DNA from: an uncultured Eubacteriales bacterium
GTDB lineage: Bacteria; Bacillota; Clostridia; Oscillospirales; Oscillospiraceae
Reading direction: 5' to 3'
NCBI GenBank assembly: GCA_900549485.1
Contig: UROG01000027.1
Coordinates: 1 to 36,743, forward strand
Length of the DNA stretch: 36,743 bases
The notes beneath the pieces were generated by a model. It was not told the origin of the DNA. It worked only from the letters and a program-made list of their open reading frames with translations, and did no database searches. Numbering within the stretch: the first letter of the stretch is position 1; each line of letters starts with the position of its first letter. The translations under genes were made by a program, and so were the position numbers. Shown piece after piece: positions 14,095-22,946 of this stretch.

Positions 14095-15322
14095 CAGCAG
14101 ACTGTTCTGGATGATCGTTTCCCTTGCGGCTTCCCTTACGATATGGATGTATGTTACAAGCGCGCAGAACGATGTGGTGCGCACGACCTTCAAGGGCGTC
14201 AAGGTGGAGTTCGTCGGAGAAGAGGTGCTGAGAAGCACGAAGAATCTGGTCATAACCGATCTGGACAACGCCTCTGTCAACGTGGTGCTCTCCGGACCGA
14301 GAAGGGCGATAATGTCGCTCGACGCGGAGGATCTTTCCGCCTGTGTTGATGTCAGCAAGCTTTCAAGATCGGCCTTCACATCGCAACAGTATTATATTTC
14401 ATACCCCGAGGGCGTTGATACGTCAAAGATAACCGTTTCCGGCAAGGTACCGGATACCGTAAGCTTTATGGTGTCGCCGCTCAATACGAAGACCGTTCAG
14501 GTCAGAGGCAGCTTTGACGGCTCTCTTGCACCCGGATGTACGGCGGAAGCGCCGGTGTTTGAACCGTCCACGATAACCGTGTCCGGTCCCGACAGCTATC
14601 TTAAAAACGTTTCCTACGCGTGGGTGACGTTTTCGATGGATAACGTAAGCAGCACGTATTCCACCGAGGTGCCCTTTGTGCTGATGGACGAAAACGGGGA
14701 CGAGTGTTCTACCGCAGGACTTACCTGTTCGGAAGATACCGTAACGGCTACGCTACCGCTGCTGCTGGTAAAGGATATACCGATAAGCGTTGATCTTATC
14801 GAAGGCTCCGGCGCGACAAAGGCGAACACCAAGATAAAGATAGAGCCTGAAAGCATTACCCTTGCGGGCGATTCGGCACTGCTTGAGGGCATGAACAAAA
14901 TAGTGGTGGGGACGATCGACCTTACCGAATTTTCCTCCACCTTCAGCGAGACTTATCCGATCACGATAGACAATGAGCTGAGGAATCTCACCGGCGCGAC
15001 AGAGGCGAAGGTGGATATTGAAATAGTCGGGCTTGAAACGAAGAAATTCATCGTCCGCAACATCTCCTGCATGGGCGTTACGGAGGGCTATGCCGCAGAC
15101 ATCATTACCGAGAGCATAGAAGTTACCGTCAGAGGCACGGCGGAGCAGCTTGCGGAGCTTAAGGGAGACAACATCCGCGCAGTCGCCGATCTTACGGACT
15201 TCAAGGAATCCGTCGGCAATTACAGCCCCGTCGTAAAAATCATGGTGGACGGATTTACGGACGTCGGCGCCGTTGGCGGACCGTATACTGTGTCAGTGGA
15301 GATAAGGAAGGCTGTGCCATGA
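14078..15322 (+). CDS. cdaR: CdaR/YbbR-like regulator of CdaA
   Basis: This is an extracytoplasmic, membrane-anchored protein that binds CdaA and modulates c-di-AMP production. The 414-residue product has one N-terminal membrane helix (about residues 8-27) and then repeated YbbR domains, seen as recurring segments such as ITVSGPDSYLKNV, ITLAGDSALLEGM and VTVRGTAEQLAEL. It overlaps the end of cdaA and the start of the next gene, so the three are translationally linked. Confidence 0.93.
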   Translation: MKKLYNSRLFWMIVSLAASLTIWMYVTSAQNDVVRTTFKGVKVEFVGEEVLRSTKNLVITDLDNASVNVVLSGPRRAIMSLDAEDLSACVDVSKLSRSAFTSQQYYISYPEGVDTSKITVSGKVPDTVSFMVSPLNTKTVQVRGSFDGSLAPGCTAEAPVFEPSTITVSGPDSYLKNVSYAWVTFSMDNVSSTYSTEVPFVLMDENGDECSTAGLTCSEDTVTATLPLLLVKDIPISVDLIEGSGATKANTKIKIEPESITLAGDSALLEGMNKIVVGTIDLTEFSSTFSETYPITIDNELRNLTGATEAKVDIEIVGLETKKFIVRNISCMGVTEGYAADIITESIEVTVRGTAEQLAELKGDNIRAVADLTDFKESVGNYSPVVKIMVDGFTDVGAVGGPYTVSVEIRKAVP

Positions 15323-15720
15323 CGAACGATGCAATAGTTACAAAGCTTATGCCGAATAATACCGCCGAGGTCATGGTCACAAGGCTTACCGCCTGCGGCG
15401 GGAACTGCGGCAGCTGCGAGGGCTGCGTGTGCGGCAATGAGGTGCGTGCGATAGCCAATAACCCGCTCGGCGCAAAGCCGGGACAGAAGGTGCTCATCGA
15501 AAGCCAGAGCTCAAAGGTGTTCGGCGCGGTGGCGCTGGTCTATATCATGCCGATAGTGCTCTTCCTTGCCGGGTATCTTGCCGCAGCCGCCATCGGCGCT
15601 TCCGAGGGTGTGTGCATTGCGGTCAGCTTTGGCGCGCTGCTTCTCAGCGCCGTCATTCTTGTGGTGTCCCAGAAGAGAAAGAAAGAAAAAATAACTTTCA
15701 ATATAATAAAAATCAATTGA
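15319..15720 (+). CDS. RseC/MucC-like membrane protein (SoxR-reducing system family)
   Basis: This small membrane protein belongs to the RseC/RsxC-associated family, thought to help electron transfer to redox proteins. The 133-residue product has a cytoplasmic cysteine cluster (C26, C30, C33, C36, C38), fit for an Fe-S cluster. Two membrane helices follow at about residues 66-88 and 93-113, then a basic tail. It overlaps the cdaR stop by four bases, which ties its production to c-di-AMP genes. No Rnf genes are in the window, so its partner is unknown. Confidence 0.85.
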   Translation: MTNDAIVTKLMPNNTAEVMVTRLTACGGNCGSCEGCVCGNEVRAIANNPLGAKPGQKVLIESQSSKVFGAVALVYIMPIVLFLAGYLAAAAIGASEGVCIAVSFGALLLSAVILVVSQKRKKEKITFNIIKIN

Positions 15721-15730
15721 GGCGATGCAG

Positions 15731-16609
15731 ATGATAAAAAGCATGACAGGCTACGGCAGTGCAAAGGGCGCTGCGGATGGGTTCGAAATAACGGTTGAGC
15801 TGAAAAGCGTCAACAACCGCTATCTTGATACCTCAGTAAGGCTTCCCAGAAGCTTCATTTTTGCCGAGGACGCGGTAAAGAGCGCCGTTCAGTCGCACAT
15901 AAGCCGCGGCAAGGTGGACGTGTTTGTGACGGTCGATTCCTCCTCAGCCGGGGATGTTGCGGTCAGGGTCAATGAAGCGCTTCTGAAGGGCTATATTGAC
16001 GCAATAACCCATATTTTTGAGGAATACCCCGTCACGAACGACCTGACGGCAATGTCCGTTGCGCGTCTGCCGGACGTGCTGTCCGTTGAAAAAAAAGATA
16101 TGGACGCGGAGGAGATCGCCGCGGCGATTTCGGCCATCGCCGAAAAGGCATTGAAGGACTTTGACGAGATGCGCATCCGCGAGGGCGAAAAGCTCAGGGA
16201 CGATGTGCTCAGCCGTCTTGAGACAATTGACCGCCTTGTCGGGATCGTCGAGGAAAAAGCGCCGGAGACTGTCAGGGATTACCGTGCGCGCCTTGAGCAG
16301 AAGATGACGGAGGTGCTTGCCTCATCCGGCATTGACGAGAGCAGGATACTTGCCGAGGCGGCGATCTTTGCCGATCATATCGCCGTAGATGAGGAGACGG
16401 TGCGCCTCAGAAGCCATATGTCCCAGCTTAAAACTATGATAAACGGCAGTTCTCCGATCGGAAGGAAGATCGATTTTCTCGTGCAGGAGTTCAACAGAGA
16501 GGCAAATACTATCGGCTCAAAGTGCCAGAATTCTGAGATCGCCCATGTAGTGGTCGAGCTGAAATCGGAGATAGAAAAGATCAGAGAGCAGATCCAGAAT
16601 ATCGAATAA
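15731..16609 (+). CDS. yicC: YicC/YloC family endoribonuclease
   Basis: This is an endoribonuclease family member involved in RNA turnover. The 292-residue product starts MIKSMTGYGSA, the family signature, with VELKSVNNRYLD shortly after. It ends in the conserved DUF1732 region containing GSKCQNSEIAHVVVELKSEIEKIREQIQN. The second of two close ATG codons was chosen because GAGG sits eight bases before it. It begins the conserved yicC-remA-gmk-rpoZ run. Confidence 0.93.
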   Translation: MIKSMTGYGSAKGAADGFEITVELKSVNNRYLDTSVRLPRSFIFAEDAVKSAVQSHISRGKVDVFVTVDSSSAGDVAVRVNEALLKGYIDAITHIFEEYPVTNDLTAMSVARLPDVLSVEKKDMDAEEIAAAISAIAEKALKDFDEMRIREGEKLRDDVLSRLETIDRLVGIVEEKAPETVRDYRARLEQKMTEVLASSGIDESRILAEAAIFADHIAVDEETVRLRSHMSQLKTMINGSSPIGRKIDFLVQEFNREANTIGSKCQNSEIAHVVVELKSEIEKIREQIQNIE

Positions 16610-16623
16610 AGGCGGGAGAGGTC

Positions 16624-16887
16624 ATGAAGCTTGTAAACATAGGCTTCGGCAATCTTGTGTCTGTCGGAAGGATAGTTTCGATAGTAAGTCCGGAATCTGC
16701 GCCGATCAAGCGCATGATACAGGATGTGCGTGAGAAGGGGCTGCTTATTGACGCATCCTTTGGCAGAAGCACAAGAGCGGTCATCATTACCGACAGCGGG
16801 AATGTCATATTGTCGGCATTGCAATGCGAAGCCCTGGCAGATCGAATAGAGGGAAAAACTGATACGGAGGATGAAAAAAATGCGTGA
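16624..16887 (+). CDS. remA: RemA-type DNA-binding regulator (DUF370)
   Basis: In B. subtilis RemA binds DNA and activates matrix and osmoprotection genes; in clostridia its targets are not well defined. The 87-residue protein starts MKLVNIGFGNLVSVGRIVSIVS and contains the family segment GLLIDASFGRSTRAVIITDSG. It lies in the classic position between yicC and gmk, and overlaps gmk by eight bases. GGGAGAGG precedes the start. Confidence 0.94.
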   Translation: MKLVNIGFGNLVSVGRIVSIVSPESAPIKRMIQDVREKGLLIDASFGRSTRAVIITDSGNVILSALQCEALADRIEGKTDTEDEKNA

Positions 16888-17479
16888 AAAGGGCAGACTT
16901 ATAGTTATCTCCGGCCCGTCCGGCGCGGGCAAAAGCACTGTTGTGGCAAAGGCTGTTGCGGAAAGGGATGACGTGTGCTTCTCAACGTCGGTCACGACGA
17001 GAAAACCGCGTACCGGCGAGACGGACGGCAAAGAATATTTCTTTGTTGAGCTTGACCGATTCAGGGAAATGATCGAGAACGGCGAGCTTCTTGAGCATGC
17101 TGAGTACTGCGCAAACAGCTATGGCACTCCGAAAGCGTATATTGAGCAAAAGACCGCCGAGGGGTTTAATGTCCTGCTGGACGTCGAGGTGCAGGGCGCA
17201 CGGCAGATAAACGAGAAAAAGCCCGATGCCGTAAAGATATTTATTATTCCCCCATCTATCGAGGAGCTGAGAAAGCGCCTTGAAAAGCGCGGCACGGATA
17301 CGCAGCGGGCGATCGAGGCGCGGCTCATAAGAGCGGAGCAGGAATACGCGGAAGCCGACTTCTATGACTATATCATCATCAACGACGACGCCGATAAAGC
17401 CGCGAAGGAGCTTTCCGCCATAATCACCGCCGAAAAATGCCGTTATGATTTGAGAAAAGAATATATTCAGCTGAAATAA
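16880..17479 (+). CDS. gmk: Guanylate kinase
   Basis: This enzyme phosphorylates GMP to GDP in nucleotide synthesis. The 199-residue protein has the P-loop SGPSGAGKST near the N-terminus, the GMP-binding region SVTTRKPRTGETDGKEYFF, and LLDVEVQGARQI. The second ATG was chosen: CGGAGG lies eight bases upstream of it but is directly joined to the first ATG. It overlaps the end of remA. Confidence 0.96.
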   Translation: MREKGRLIVISGPSGAGKSTVVAKAVAERDDVCFSTSVTTRKPRTGETDGKEYFFVELDRFREMIENGELLEHAEYCANSYGTPKAYIEQKTAEGFNVLLDVEVQGARQINEKKPDAVKIFIIPPSIEELRKRLEKRGTDTQRAIEARLIRAEQEYAEADFYDYIIINDDADKAAKELSAIITAEKCRYDLRKEYIQLK

Positions 17480-17498
17480 TTCAGCCGCAAAGCCAAAG

Positions 17499-17518
17499 CC
17501 GTAAGCGCTGCTTTACGG
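17499..17518. repeat. Small hairpin between gmk and rpoZ
   Basis: CCGTAA and TTACGG pair around an 8-base loop. No T-tract follows, so it does not look like a full terminator. Confidence 0.4.
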
Positions 17519-17580
17519 GAAAAGAACCGGAAAAGTCAACAATTTAGTCTGCGTTCAGCAGAGAAATGGAGTATATTATT

Positions 17581-17772
17581 ATGATGCTTTATCCCCCCGT
17601 GTCAGAACTCGCCGAAAAGACCGGCAGCCGCTATCAGCTTGTTAATCTCGTTGCCAAGCGTGCGCGCCAGATATCCGCGGAAGCCGAGGAGAAACAGATA
17701 CCTCTGGAAAAGAAGCCTGTTTCGATAGCGATCGACGAGGTTTATACCGGAAAGCTTTCAATAAAGGAATAA
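17581..17772 (+). CDS. rpoZ: DNA-directed RNA polymerase omega subunit
   Basis: This is the small subunit that helps RNA polymerase assembly. The 63-residue protein has the family core SRYQLVNLVAKRARQI and ends with AIDEVYTGKLSI. The start MMLYPPV was chosen because GGAG lies nine bases upstream; an ATG five codons earlier overlaps that site. In B. subtilis coaBC follows rpoZ; here priA follows directly. Confidence 0.93.
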   Translation: MMLYPPVSELAEKTGSRYQLVNLVAKRARQISAEAEEKQIPLEKKPVSIAIDEVYTGKLSIKE

Positions 17773-17773
17773 T

Positions 17774-17815
17774 TGCGGCAATGCCGCAGGCACAGCGCGG
17801 GATCATTCCGCGCTT
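17774..17815. repeat. Two tandem short hairpins between rpoZ and priA
   Basis: TGCGGC-AAT-GCCGCA is a perfect palindrome with a three-base loop. It is followed by GCGCGG and CCGCGC around seven bases. No T-tract follows either. They sit where coaBC is found in relatives. Confidence 0.5.
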
Positions 17816-17848
17816 CATACCGAAACCTGATCAGGCGGAAAATACAGG

Positions 17849-20098
17849 GTGAACGAAAAAATCGCAAAAATCGCGGTATCAGCCGCAACATATTGGATAG
17901 ATAAGCCTTACGACTATCTCATTCCGGAGGAGTTTGCCGGTAAGGTGTGCGCCGGAATGAGAGTGTTTGTGCCGTTCGGAAAGGGCAACAGGCGCAGCGA
18001 GGGGATCGTGCTCGGCGTGTACGACCGGAGCGAGTACGATGCGCTCAAACCCATAACTGCTCTGCCTGATGACGCGCCGGTGCTTTCCGACGAGCAGATA
18101 AGGCTAGCGCTTTTCCTGCGTGAAAGGTTTTTCTGCACCGTGTACGACGCCGTAAAGGCCATGCTTCCGGCGGGGCTGTGGTTTGACGACGAGGGCGGAA
18201 GGCGCATCGGCGATAAAACGGTCGAAATGGCGCGTCTTGCCGTTGCGACCGAGGACGCAATGGACTTTGCCGAGAAAAAACGGCGCAGGTCGCGTCAGCA
18301 GGCCGCGATCATTGATATGCTCTGCGGCTTTGAAGCCGTTCCTTCGACTGAGCTTCTCAAATTCGCAGGCGCGAAAAGACAGGCGCTTAAAGCGCTTGAA
18401 AAGGCGGAGATCGTTGAGCTTTACAGACGCGAGGTATACAGACGCCCCGAGGTTTTCGCCGGTGAGACAGATCCGCTTCCCGTACTCAACAGGGAGCAAA
18501 GCGAGGCCTTTGAAGGCATTTCGGAGCTTGCTGAGAGCGGAAAAACCGCCGCGGCGCTCTTGCAGGGCGTTACCGGCAGCGGAAAGACGAGCGTGTATGT
18601 CCACCTGATCCGCCGTCAGATAGAGCGCGGCAAGGCGTCCATACTTCTGGTGCCGGAGATCGCGCTTACTCCTCAGATGATAAAAACCTTTTCGTCCTAT
18701 TTCGGGGACGATATCGCCGTTCTGCACTCAAGCCTCTCCACGGGGGAGCGCTATGACGAGTGGAAGCGTATAAAGGCGGGCAAGGCACGCGTCATTATCG
18801 GTACCCGCAGCGCCGTATTCGCCCCCGCCGCCTCTCTCGGGCTTATTATTATCGATGAGGAGCAGGAGGAGACATACAAGTCGGAGAACAACCCCCGCTA
18901 TGACGCGAGGGAGGTCGCAAAATTCCGCTGTGCAAAGGCGGGCTGTCTGCTGCTTCTGGGTTCCGCCACGCCTGAGGTCGTGAGCCGCTATAAGGCGGAT
19001 ACGGGAAAGTACGCGTTTTTCCGGCTTGACAGCCGCTATAACGACATGAGACTTCCCGCCGTCACGGTGGTCGATATGAAGCGGGAGCTTCGACGCGGAA
19101 ATTCCGGAGCCATAAGCACATTTCTGCGGGATGAAATACAGAAAAACATAGAAAACGGAGAACAGTGCATACTGTTTATAAACCGCCGCGGCACAAGCAA
19201 GCTCATAACCTGCCGGGAATGCGGGTATACCTATAAATGCCCTCGCTGCAGTGTTTCACTCACCTATCACGGCAGCAACGACCGGCTTATGTGCCATTAC
19301 TGCGGCTATTCCAAGCGCATTGACCGCGTTTGTCCCGACTGCGGTGGAGAGCTGAGCTTTTCCGGCGCGGGAACGCAGGCTGTGGTGGACGAGCTTGATG
19401 GGCTTTTCCCCGGCGTTGAGGTTCTGCGCATGGACACCGATTCCGTCGCCCCGGCCGGTTCGCATGAGGAGCTTTTCAAAAAATTCCGCGAAAAGAAAAT
19501 TCCCATAATGGTCGGTACGCAGATGGTCACAAAGGGACTTAATTTTGAGGATGTGACGCTTGTCGGCGTCATACTTGCCGATCAGAGCCTTTACGCAGGC
19601 GACTACCGGGCCGGGGAGAGAACGTTTTCTCTGCTCACCCAGGTCATCGGCCGCAGCGGCAGAGGCAAAAAGGAGGGCAGAGCCGTCATACAGACCTTTA
19701 CCCCCGAAAACGAAACCATTCTCAACAGCGCCGCGCAGGATTACGAGGCGTTTTACCGTTCGGAGATCGAGCTGAGAAAGCTCCAGAATGCCCCGCCTTA
19801 TATGCAGTTCTATTCCGTGACCGTGACCGGCGCGGATGAGGAGCTTACGGTCAGGTGCGGGAAATATATAAGAAGCTTTTTCGACGTCGTTTTAAAAGGA
19901 AGAAACGATGTTGTCATACTCGGCCCCGCGCCTCTGCCGGTGGTCAGGGTGAACAACAGATACAGATACAGGGTCAATATCAGCTGCACGAATGAAAAGG
20001 AGATGCGCGCTTTCATTTCACGCATTGTAATGGAATGCAGCTGTGATAAAAGATTCAGGGGCGTTTCCGTGTATGCGGACGCGAACCCGCTTGAATGA
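17849..20098 (+). CDS. priA: Primosomal protein N' (replication restart helicase PriA)
   Basis: This DNA helicase recognises stalled forks and reloads the replication machinery. The 749-residue protein has an N-terminal DNA-binding domain (DKPYDYLIPEEF), Walker A GVTGSGKTSV near residue 243, the DEEQ box near 336, and eight paired cysteines at about 455-505 (CREC, CPRC, CHYC, CPDC) that bind zinc. GTRSAVFAP and a later GRSGRGKKEGRAVIQT are further helicase motifs. The start is GTG with a weak AGGCGG upstream. Length is usual for the family. Confidence 0.95.
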   Translation: MNEKIAKIAVSAATYWIDKPYDYLIPEEFAGKVCAGMRVFVPFGKGNRRSEGIVLGVYDRSEYDALKPITALPDDAPVLSDEQIRLALFLRERFFCTVYDAVKAMLPAGLWFDDEGGRRIGDKTVEMARLAVATEDAMDFAEKKRRRSRQQAAIIDMLCGFEAVPSTELLKFAGAKRQALKALEKAEIVELYRREVYRRPEVFAGETDPLPVLNREQSEAFEGISELAESGKTAAALLQGVTGSGKTSVYVHLIRRQIERGKASILLVPEIALTPQMIKTFSSYFGDDIAVLHSSLSTGERYDEWKRIKAGKARVIIGTRSAVFAPAASLGLIIIDEEQEETYKSENNPRYDAREVAKFRCAKAGCLLLLGSATPEVVSRYKADTGKYAFFRLDSRYNDMRLPAVTVVDMKRELRRGNSGAISTFLRDEIQKNIENGEQCILFINRRGTSKLITCRECGYTYKCPRCSVSLTYHGSNDRLMCHYCGYSKRIDRVCPDCGGELSFSGAGTQAVVDELDGLFPGVEVLRMDTDSVAPAGSHEELFKKFREKKIPIMVGTQMVTKGLNFEDVTLVGVILADQSLYAGDYRAGERTFSLLTQVIGRSGRGKKEGRAVIQTFTPENETILNSAAQDYEAFYRSEIELRKLQNAPPYMQFYSVTVTGADEELTVRCGKYIRSFFDVVLKGRNDVVILGPAPLPVVRVNNRYRYRVNISCTNEKEMRAFISRIVMECSCDKRFRGVSVYADANPLE

Positions 20099-20162
20099 AC
20101 GCGGTTGAACCCCGGTTTTTTTCAATCGCTTGCCAATAAACAGCATCAGAGGAGAAAGAGAT

Positions 20163-20678
20163 ATGGCACTTAGAAAAATACTGACAGCCGAAGAGCCGCA
20201 GCTTTATAAAAAAAGCCGCGAGGTGACGAAGTTTGACGAACGTCTTCATCAGCTTCTTGACGATATGACCGAAACGCTTGCCGAATCCGGCGGCGTGGGG
20301 CTTGCCGCTCCTCAGGTAGGTGTTCTGCGGCGTGCCGTTATCGTGCTTGAAACGAATGTCGATGACGATGAGGACGAGTATTTTATCGAGCTTGTCAATC
20401 CTGAGATAGTCGAGACTTCCGGGGAGCAGACCGGCGCTGAGGGCTGTCTGAGCGTTCCGAACGAGTACGGCGTCGTCAAAAGACCCGAGCATGTCAGGGT
20501 CAGAGCACAGGACAGAGACGGAGAGTTTTTTGAGGTCGAGGGCGAGGGACTTACCGCCCGCTGCTTCTGCCATGAGGTAGATCATCTTGAGGGCATACTC
20601 TTTACCTCCAAGTGCGAGCGTATGCTCACCGAGGAGGAAAAGAAGGAGATGCTTGCCGGAACTGAGGACGGGGAGTAA
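20163..20678 (+). CDS. def: Peptide deformylase
   Basis: This metalloenzyme removes the formyl group from new proteins. The 171-residue protein has all three motifs: GGVGLAAPQ (43-51), EGCLSVP with metal ligand C95, and HEVDH (137-141) with two histidine ligands. AGGAG precedes the start MALRKIL. Position before fmt, five bases apart, is the classic def-fmt pairing of opposite reactions. Confidence 0.96.
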   Translation: MALRKILTAEEPQLYKKSREVTKFDERLHQLLDDMTETLAESGGVGLAAPQVGVLRRAVIVLETNVDDDEDEYFIELVNPEIVETSGEQTGAEGCLSVPNEYGVVKRPEHVRVRAQDRDGEFFEVEGEGLTARCFCHEVDHLEGILFTSKCERMLTEEEKKEMLAGTEDGE

Positions 20679-20683
20679 AATCT

Positions 20684-21604
20684 ATGCGCATTGTTTTCAT
20701 GGGTACGCCGGACTTTGCCGCGGCGTCCCTTAAAAAGCTGATAGACGAAAAATACGATATCGCCGGCGTTTTCACCCAGCCGGACAAGCCCAAGGGGCGC
20801 GGGATGGAAATGGCGTTTTCACCAGTCAAGGCTCTTGCCCTTGAAAACGGACTTCCGGTGTACCAGCCGGAGAAGATGCGCGACGGGACGGCGCTTGCGA
20901 TACTGCGTGAGCTTGCCCCGGATATTCTGGTCGTCGTTGCCTACGGAAGGATCCTTCCGGATGATATTCTTGCTCTGCCGAAATACGGCGCTATAAATGT
21001 CCACGGTTCGCTCCTGCCGAAATACAGGGGCGCTGCGCCGATACAGTGGGCGGTGCTCAACGGCGATAAAGTGACCGGCGTCACCACCATGTACCTTGCG
21101 CACGATATGGACGCGGGGGACATTATCTATACCGCCGAAACGGAGATAGGTGAGTTTGAGACCTCCGGCGAGCTTTTTGACAGGCTCATGGCAATGGGGG
21201 CGGAGCTTCTTGATAAGACGCTCAGGGCTGTCGGGAACGGAACCGCGCCCAGAATACCGCAGAACCATGCCGAGGCGACTTATGTGACTATGCTCGACAA
21301 GAGCCTTTCACCGATAGATTTCGGCAAGGATGCACGCGCCGTTATAAAGTGGATATACGGGATGCAGCCGTGGCCGACCGCGACCGCAGAGATAGACGGC
21401 GCGGTATATAAGATATACGCGGCGGATTATACGGAAAACAGAACGGAAAAAGCACCCGGCAGCGTGGTCAGCGCCGGTAACGACGGTATCGAGATAGCCT
21501 GCGGCAGCGGCGAAACGGTCATGATAAAGGAGCTTCAGGCGCCGGGAAAGAAGCGCATGAAAGCCGCCGATTTTCTGAGAGGACATAAAATAAAGACGGA
21601 ATGA
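20684..21604 (+). CDS. fmt: Methionyl-tRNA formyltransferase
   Basis: This enzyme formylates initiator Met-tRNA using 10-formyl-tetrahydrofolate. The 306-residue protein begins MRIVFMGTPDFA, has VHGSLLPKYRGAAPIQWA from residue 106 with catalytic-site residues, and TTMYLAHDMDAGDII. The C-terminal tRNA-binding domain follows. Its stop codon overlaps the start of rsmB (ATGA). Confidence 0.96.
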   Translation: MRIVFMGTPDFAAASLKKLIDEKYDIAGVFTQPDKPKGRGMEMAFSPVKALALENGLPVYQPEKMRDGTALAILRELAPDILVVVAYGRILPDDILALPKYGAINVHGSLLPKYRGAAPIQWAVLNGDKVTGVTTMYLAHDMDAGDIIYTAETEIGEFETSGELFDRLMAMGAELLDKTLRAVGNGTAPRIPQNHAEATYVTMLDKSLSPIDFGKDARAVIKWIYGMQPWPTATAEIDGAVYKIYAADYTENRTEKAPGSVVSAGNDGIEIACGSGETVMIKELQAPGKKRMKAADFLRGHKIKTE

Positions 21605-22917
21605 TGAAAAGCAACGCAAGGATCGCGGCGCTTGACGCCCTTGAGAAATGCCGCAGAGACGGCGCATGGTCCGGAGCCGTCATAGACGGCGCCATAAAAA
21701 AAGCCGGACTTGACGGGCGCGACGCGGCGCTGTCCTCACGGCTCATTTTGGGCGTACTGCAAAACGACGCTCTTTGCGATTTTTATATCGACAGCTTCTC
21801 CGGCGGCAAAAAGCTTGAGCCGAAGCTGAGGGACATTCTGCGCCTCGGCGTATACCAGCTTATTTTCCTTGACAAGATACCGGCGAGAGCGGCAGTCAAC
21901 GAGAGTGTGGAGCTTTGCGCCGCCTCGGGGCTTAAAAGAGCGGCAGGGCTTGCAAACGCCGTGCTTCGCCGCACGGCGGAGAATAAAGACGCTCTGCCGC
22001 CGATACCCGGCGAGGGCAGCGCGGAACATTTATCCATAAAATACAGTCATCCCCTGTGGCTGACAAAACGCATAATTGCCGAGAAAGGCTATGATTTTGC
22101 GGAGCGTTTTTTCGCCTGCAATAACGAGCCGCCAAAGCTCGATATACAGATAAATACGCTCAAAGTTGATACGACCGACTATACCCGCGCTCTCGACAGG
22201 CTTGAAAGGGTATATACAAGAAGCGTCTTTCCGGATAATTCGATAGAGCTTGAAAGCTGCAATGTTGCAGCACTGCCCGGTTTTGAGGAAGGACTTTTCT
22301 ATGTTCAGGACAACGCCGCGAGGACAGCCGTCGAGATAGCGGATGTAAAGAGCGGGACAAGGGTGCTTGACGCCTGCGCCGCGCCGGGCGGAAAATCTCT
22401 GGCGTCGGCGATAAAAATGGGAAACAGCGGAGAAATAGTCTCCTGCGATATAAACGAAAAGAAGCTTCGGCTGATAGAGGAAAACGCACGGCGGCTGGGG
22501 ATAGATATCATTACCGTTATGTGCAGCGACGCAAGAGTACGCCGGGATGAGTTTGTCGGCGCGTTTGATACGGTCATTGCCGACGCGCCCTGTTCCGGGA
22601 TCGGCGTTATCAGGAAAAAGCCGGAGATACGCCGCAAAAAAGAGGAAGAGATAAAGGGACTTCCCGATATACAGCTTGCCATATTGAACCGCCTTGCGGA
22701 GTATGTAAAGCCGGGCGGGACGCTTCTGTACTCCACCTGCACCGTGCTTGAAGCCGAAAACGAAGGCGTTGTCAGAGCTTTTCTTTCGGACAATCCCGGT
22801 TTTTCTCTTGTTCCCTTCAAGGCAGGAAACATCGCCGGCGACGGCGGTACATATACTTTCTGGCCGAATACCGACGGAACAGACGGCTTTTTTGCCGCAA
22901 AGCTTTTGAAAAAATGA
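21601..22917 (+). CDS. rsmB: 16S rRNA (cytosine-967 C5)-methyltransferase
   Basis: This enzyme methylates one cytosine of 16S rRNA. The 438-residue protein has an N-terminal NusB-like RNA-binding domain and a SAM-binding domain with DACAAPGGKSLA. It also has both active cysteines: DAPCSGIGVIRKKPEIR and STCTVLEAENEG. It starts within the fmt stop codon; a second ATG directly follows and could be used. Confidence 0.95.
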   Translation: MMKSNARIAALDALEKCRRDGAWSGAVIDGAIKKAGLDGRDAALSSRLILGVLQNDALCDFYIDSFSGGKKLEPKLRDILRLGVYQLIFLDKIPARAAVNESVELCAASGLKRAAGLANAVLRRTAENKDALPPIPGEGSAEHLSIKYSHPLWLTKRIIAEKGYDFAERFFACNNEPPKLDIQINTLKVDTTDYTRALDRLERVYTRSVFPDNSIELESCNVAALPGFEEGLFYVQDNAARTAVEIADVKSGTRVLDACAAPGGKSLASAIKMGNSGEIVSCDINEKKLRLIEENARRLGIDIITVMCSDARVRRDEFVGAFDTVIADAPCSGIGVIRKKPEIRRKKEEEIKGLPDIQLAILNRLAEYVKPGGTLLYSTCTVLEAENEGVVRAFLSDNPGFSLVPFKAGNIAGDGGTYTFWPNTDGTDGFFAAKLLKK

Positions 22918-22946
22918 TATACACTGAATAGACGGGTAAAAATATT

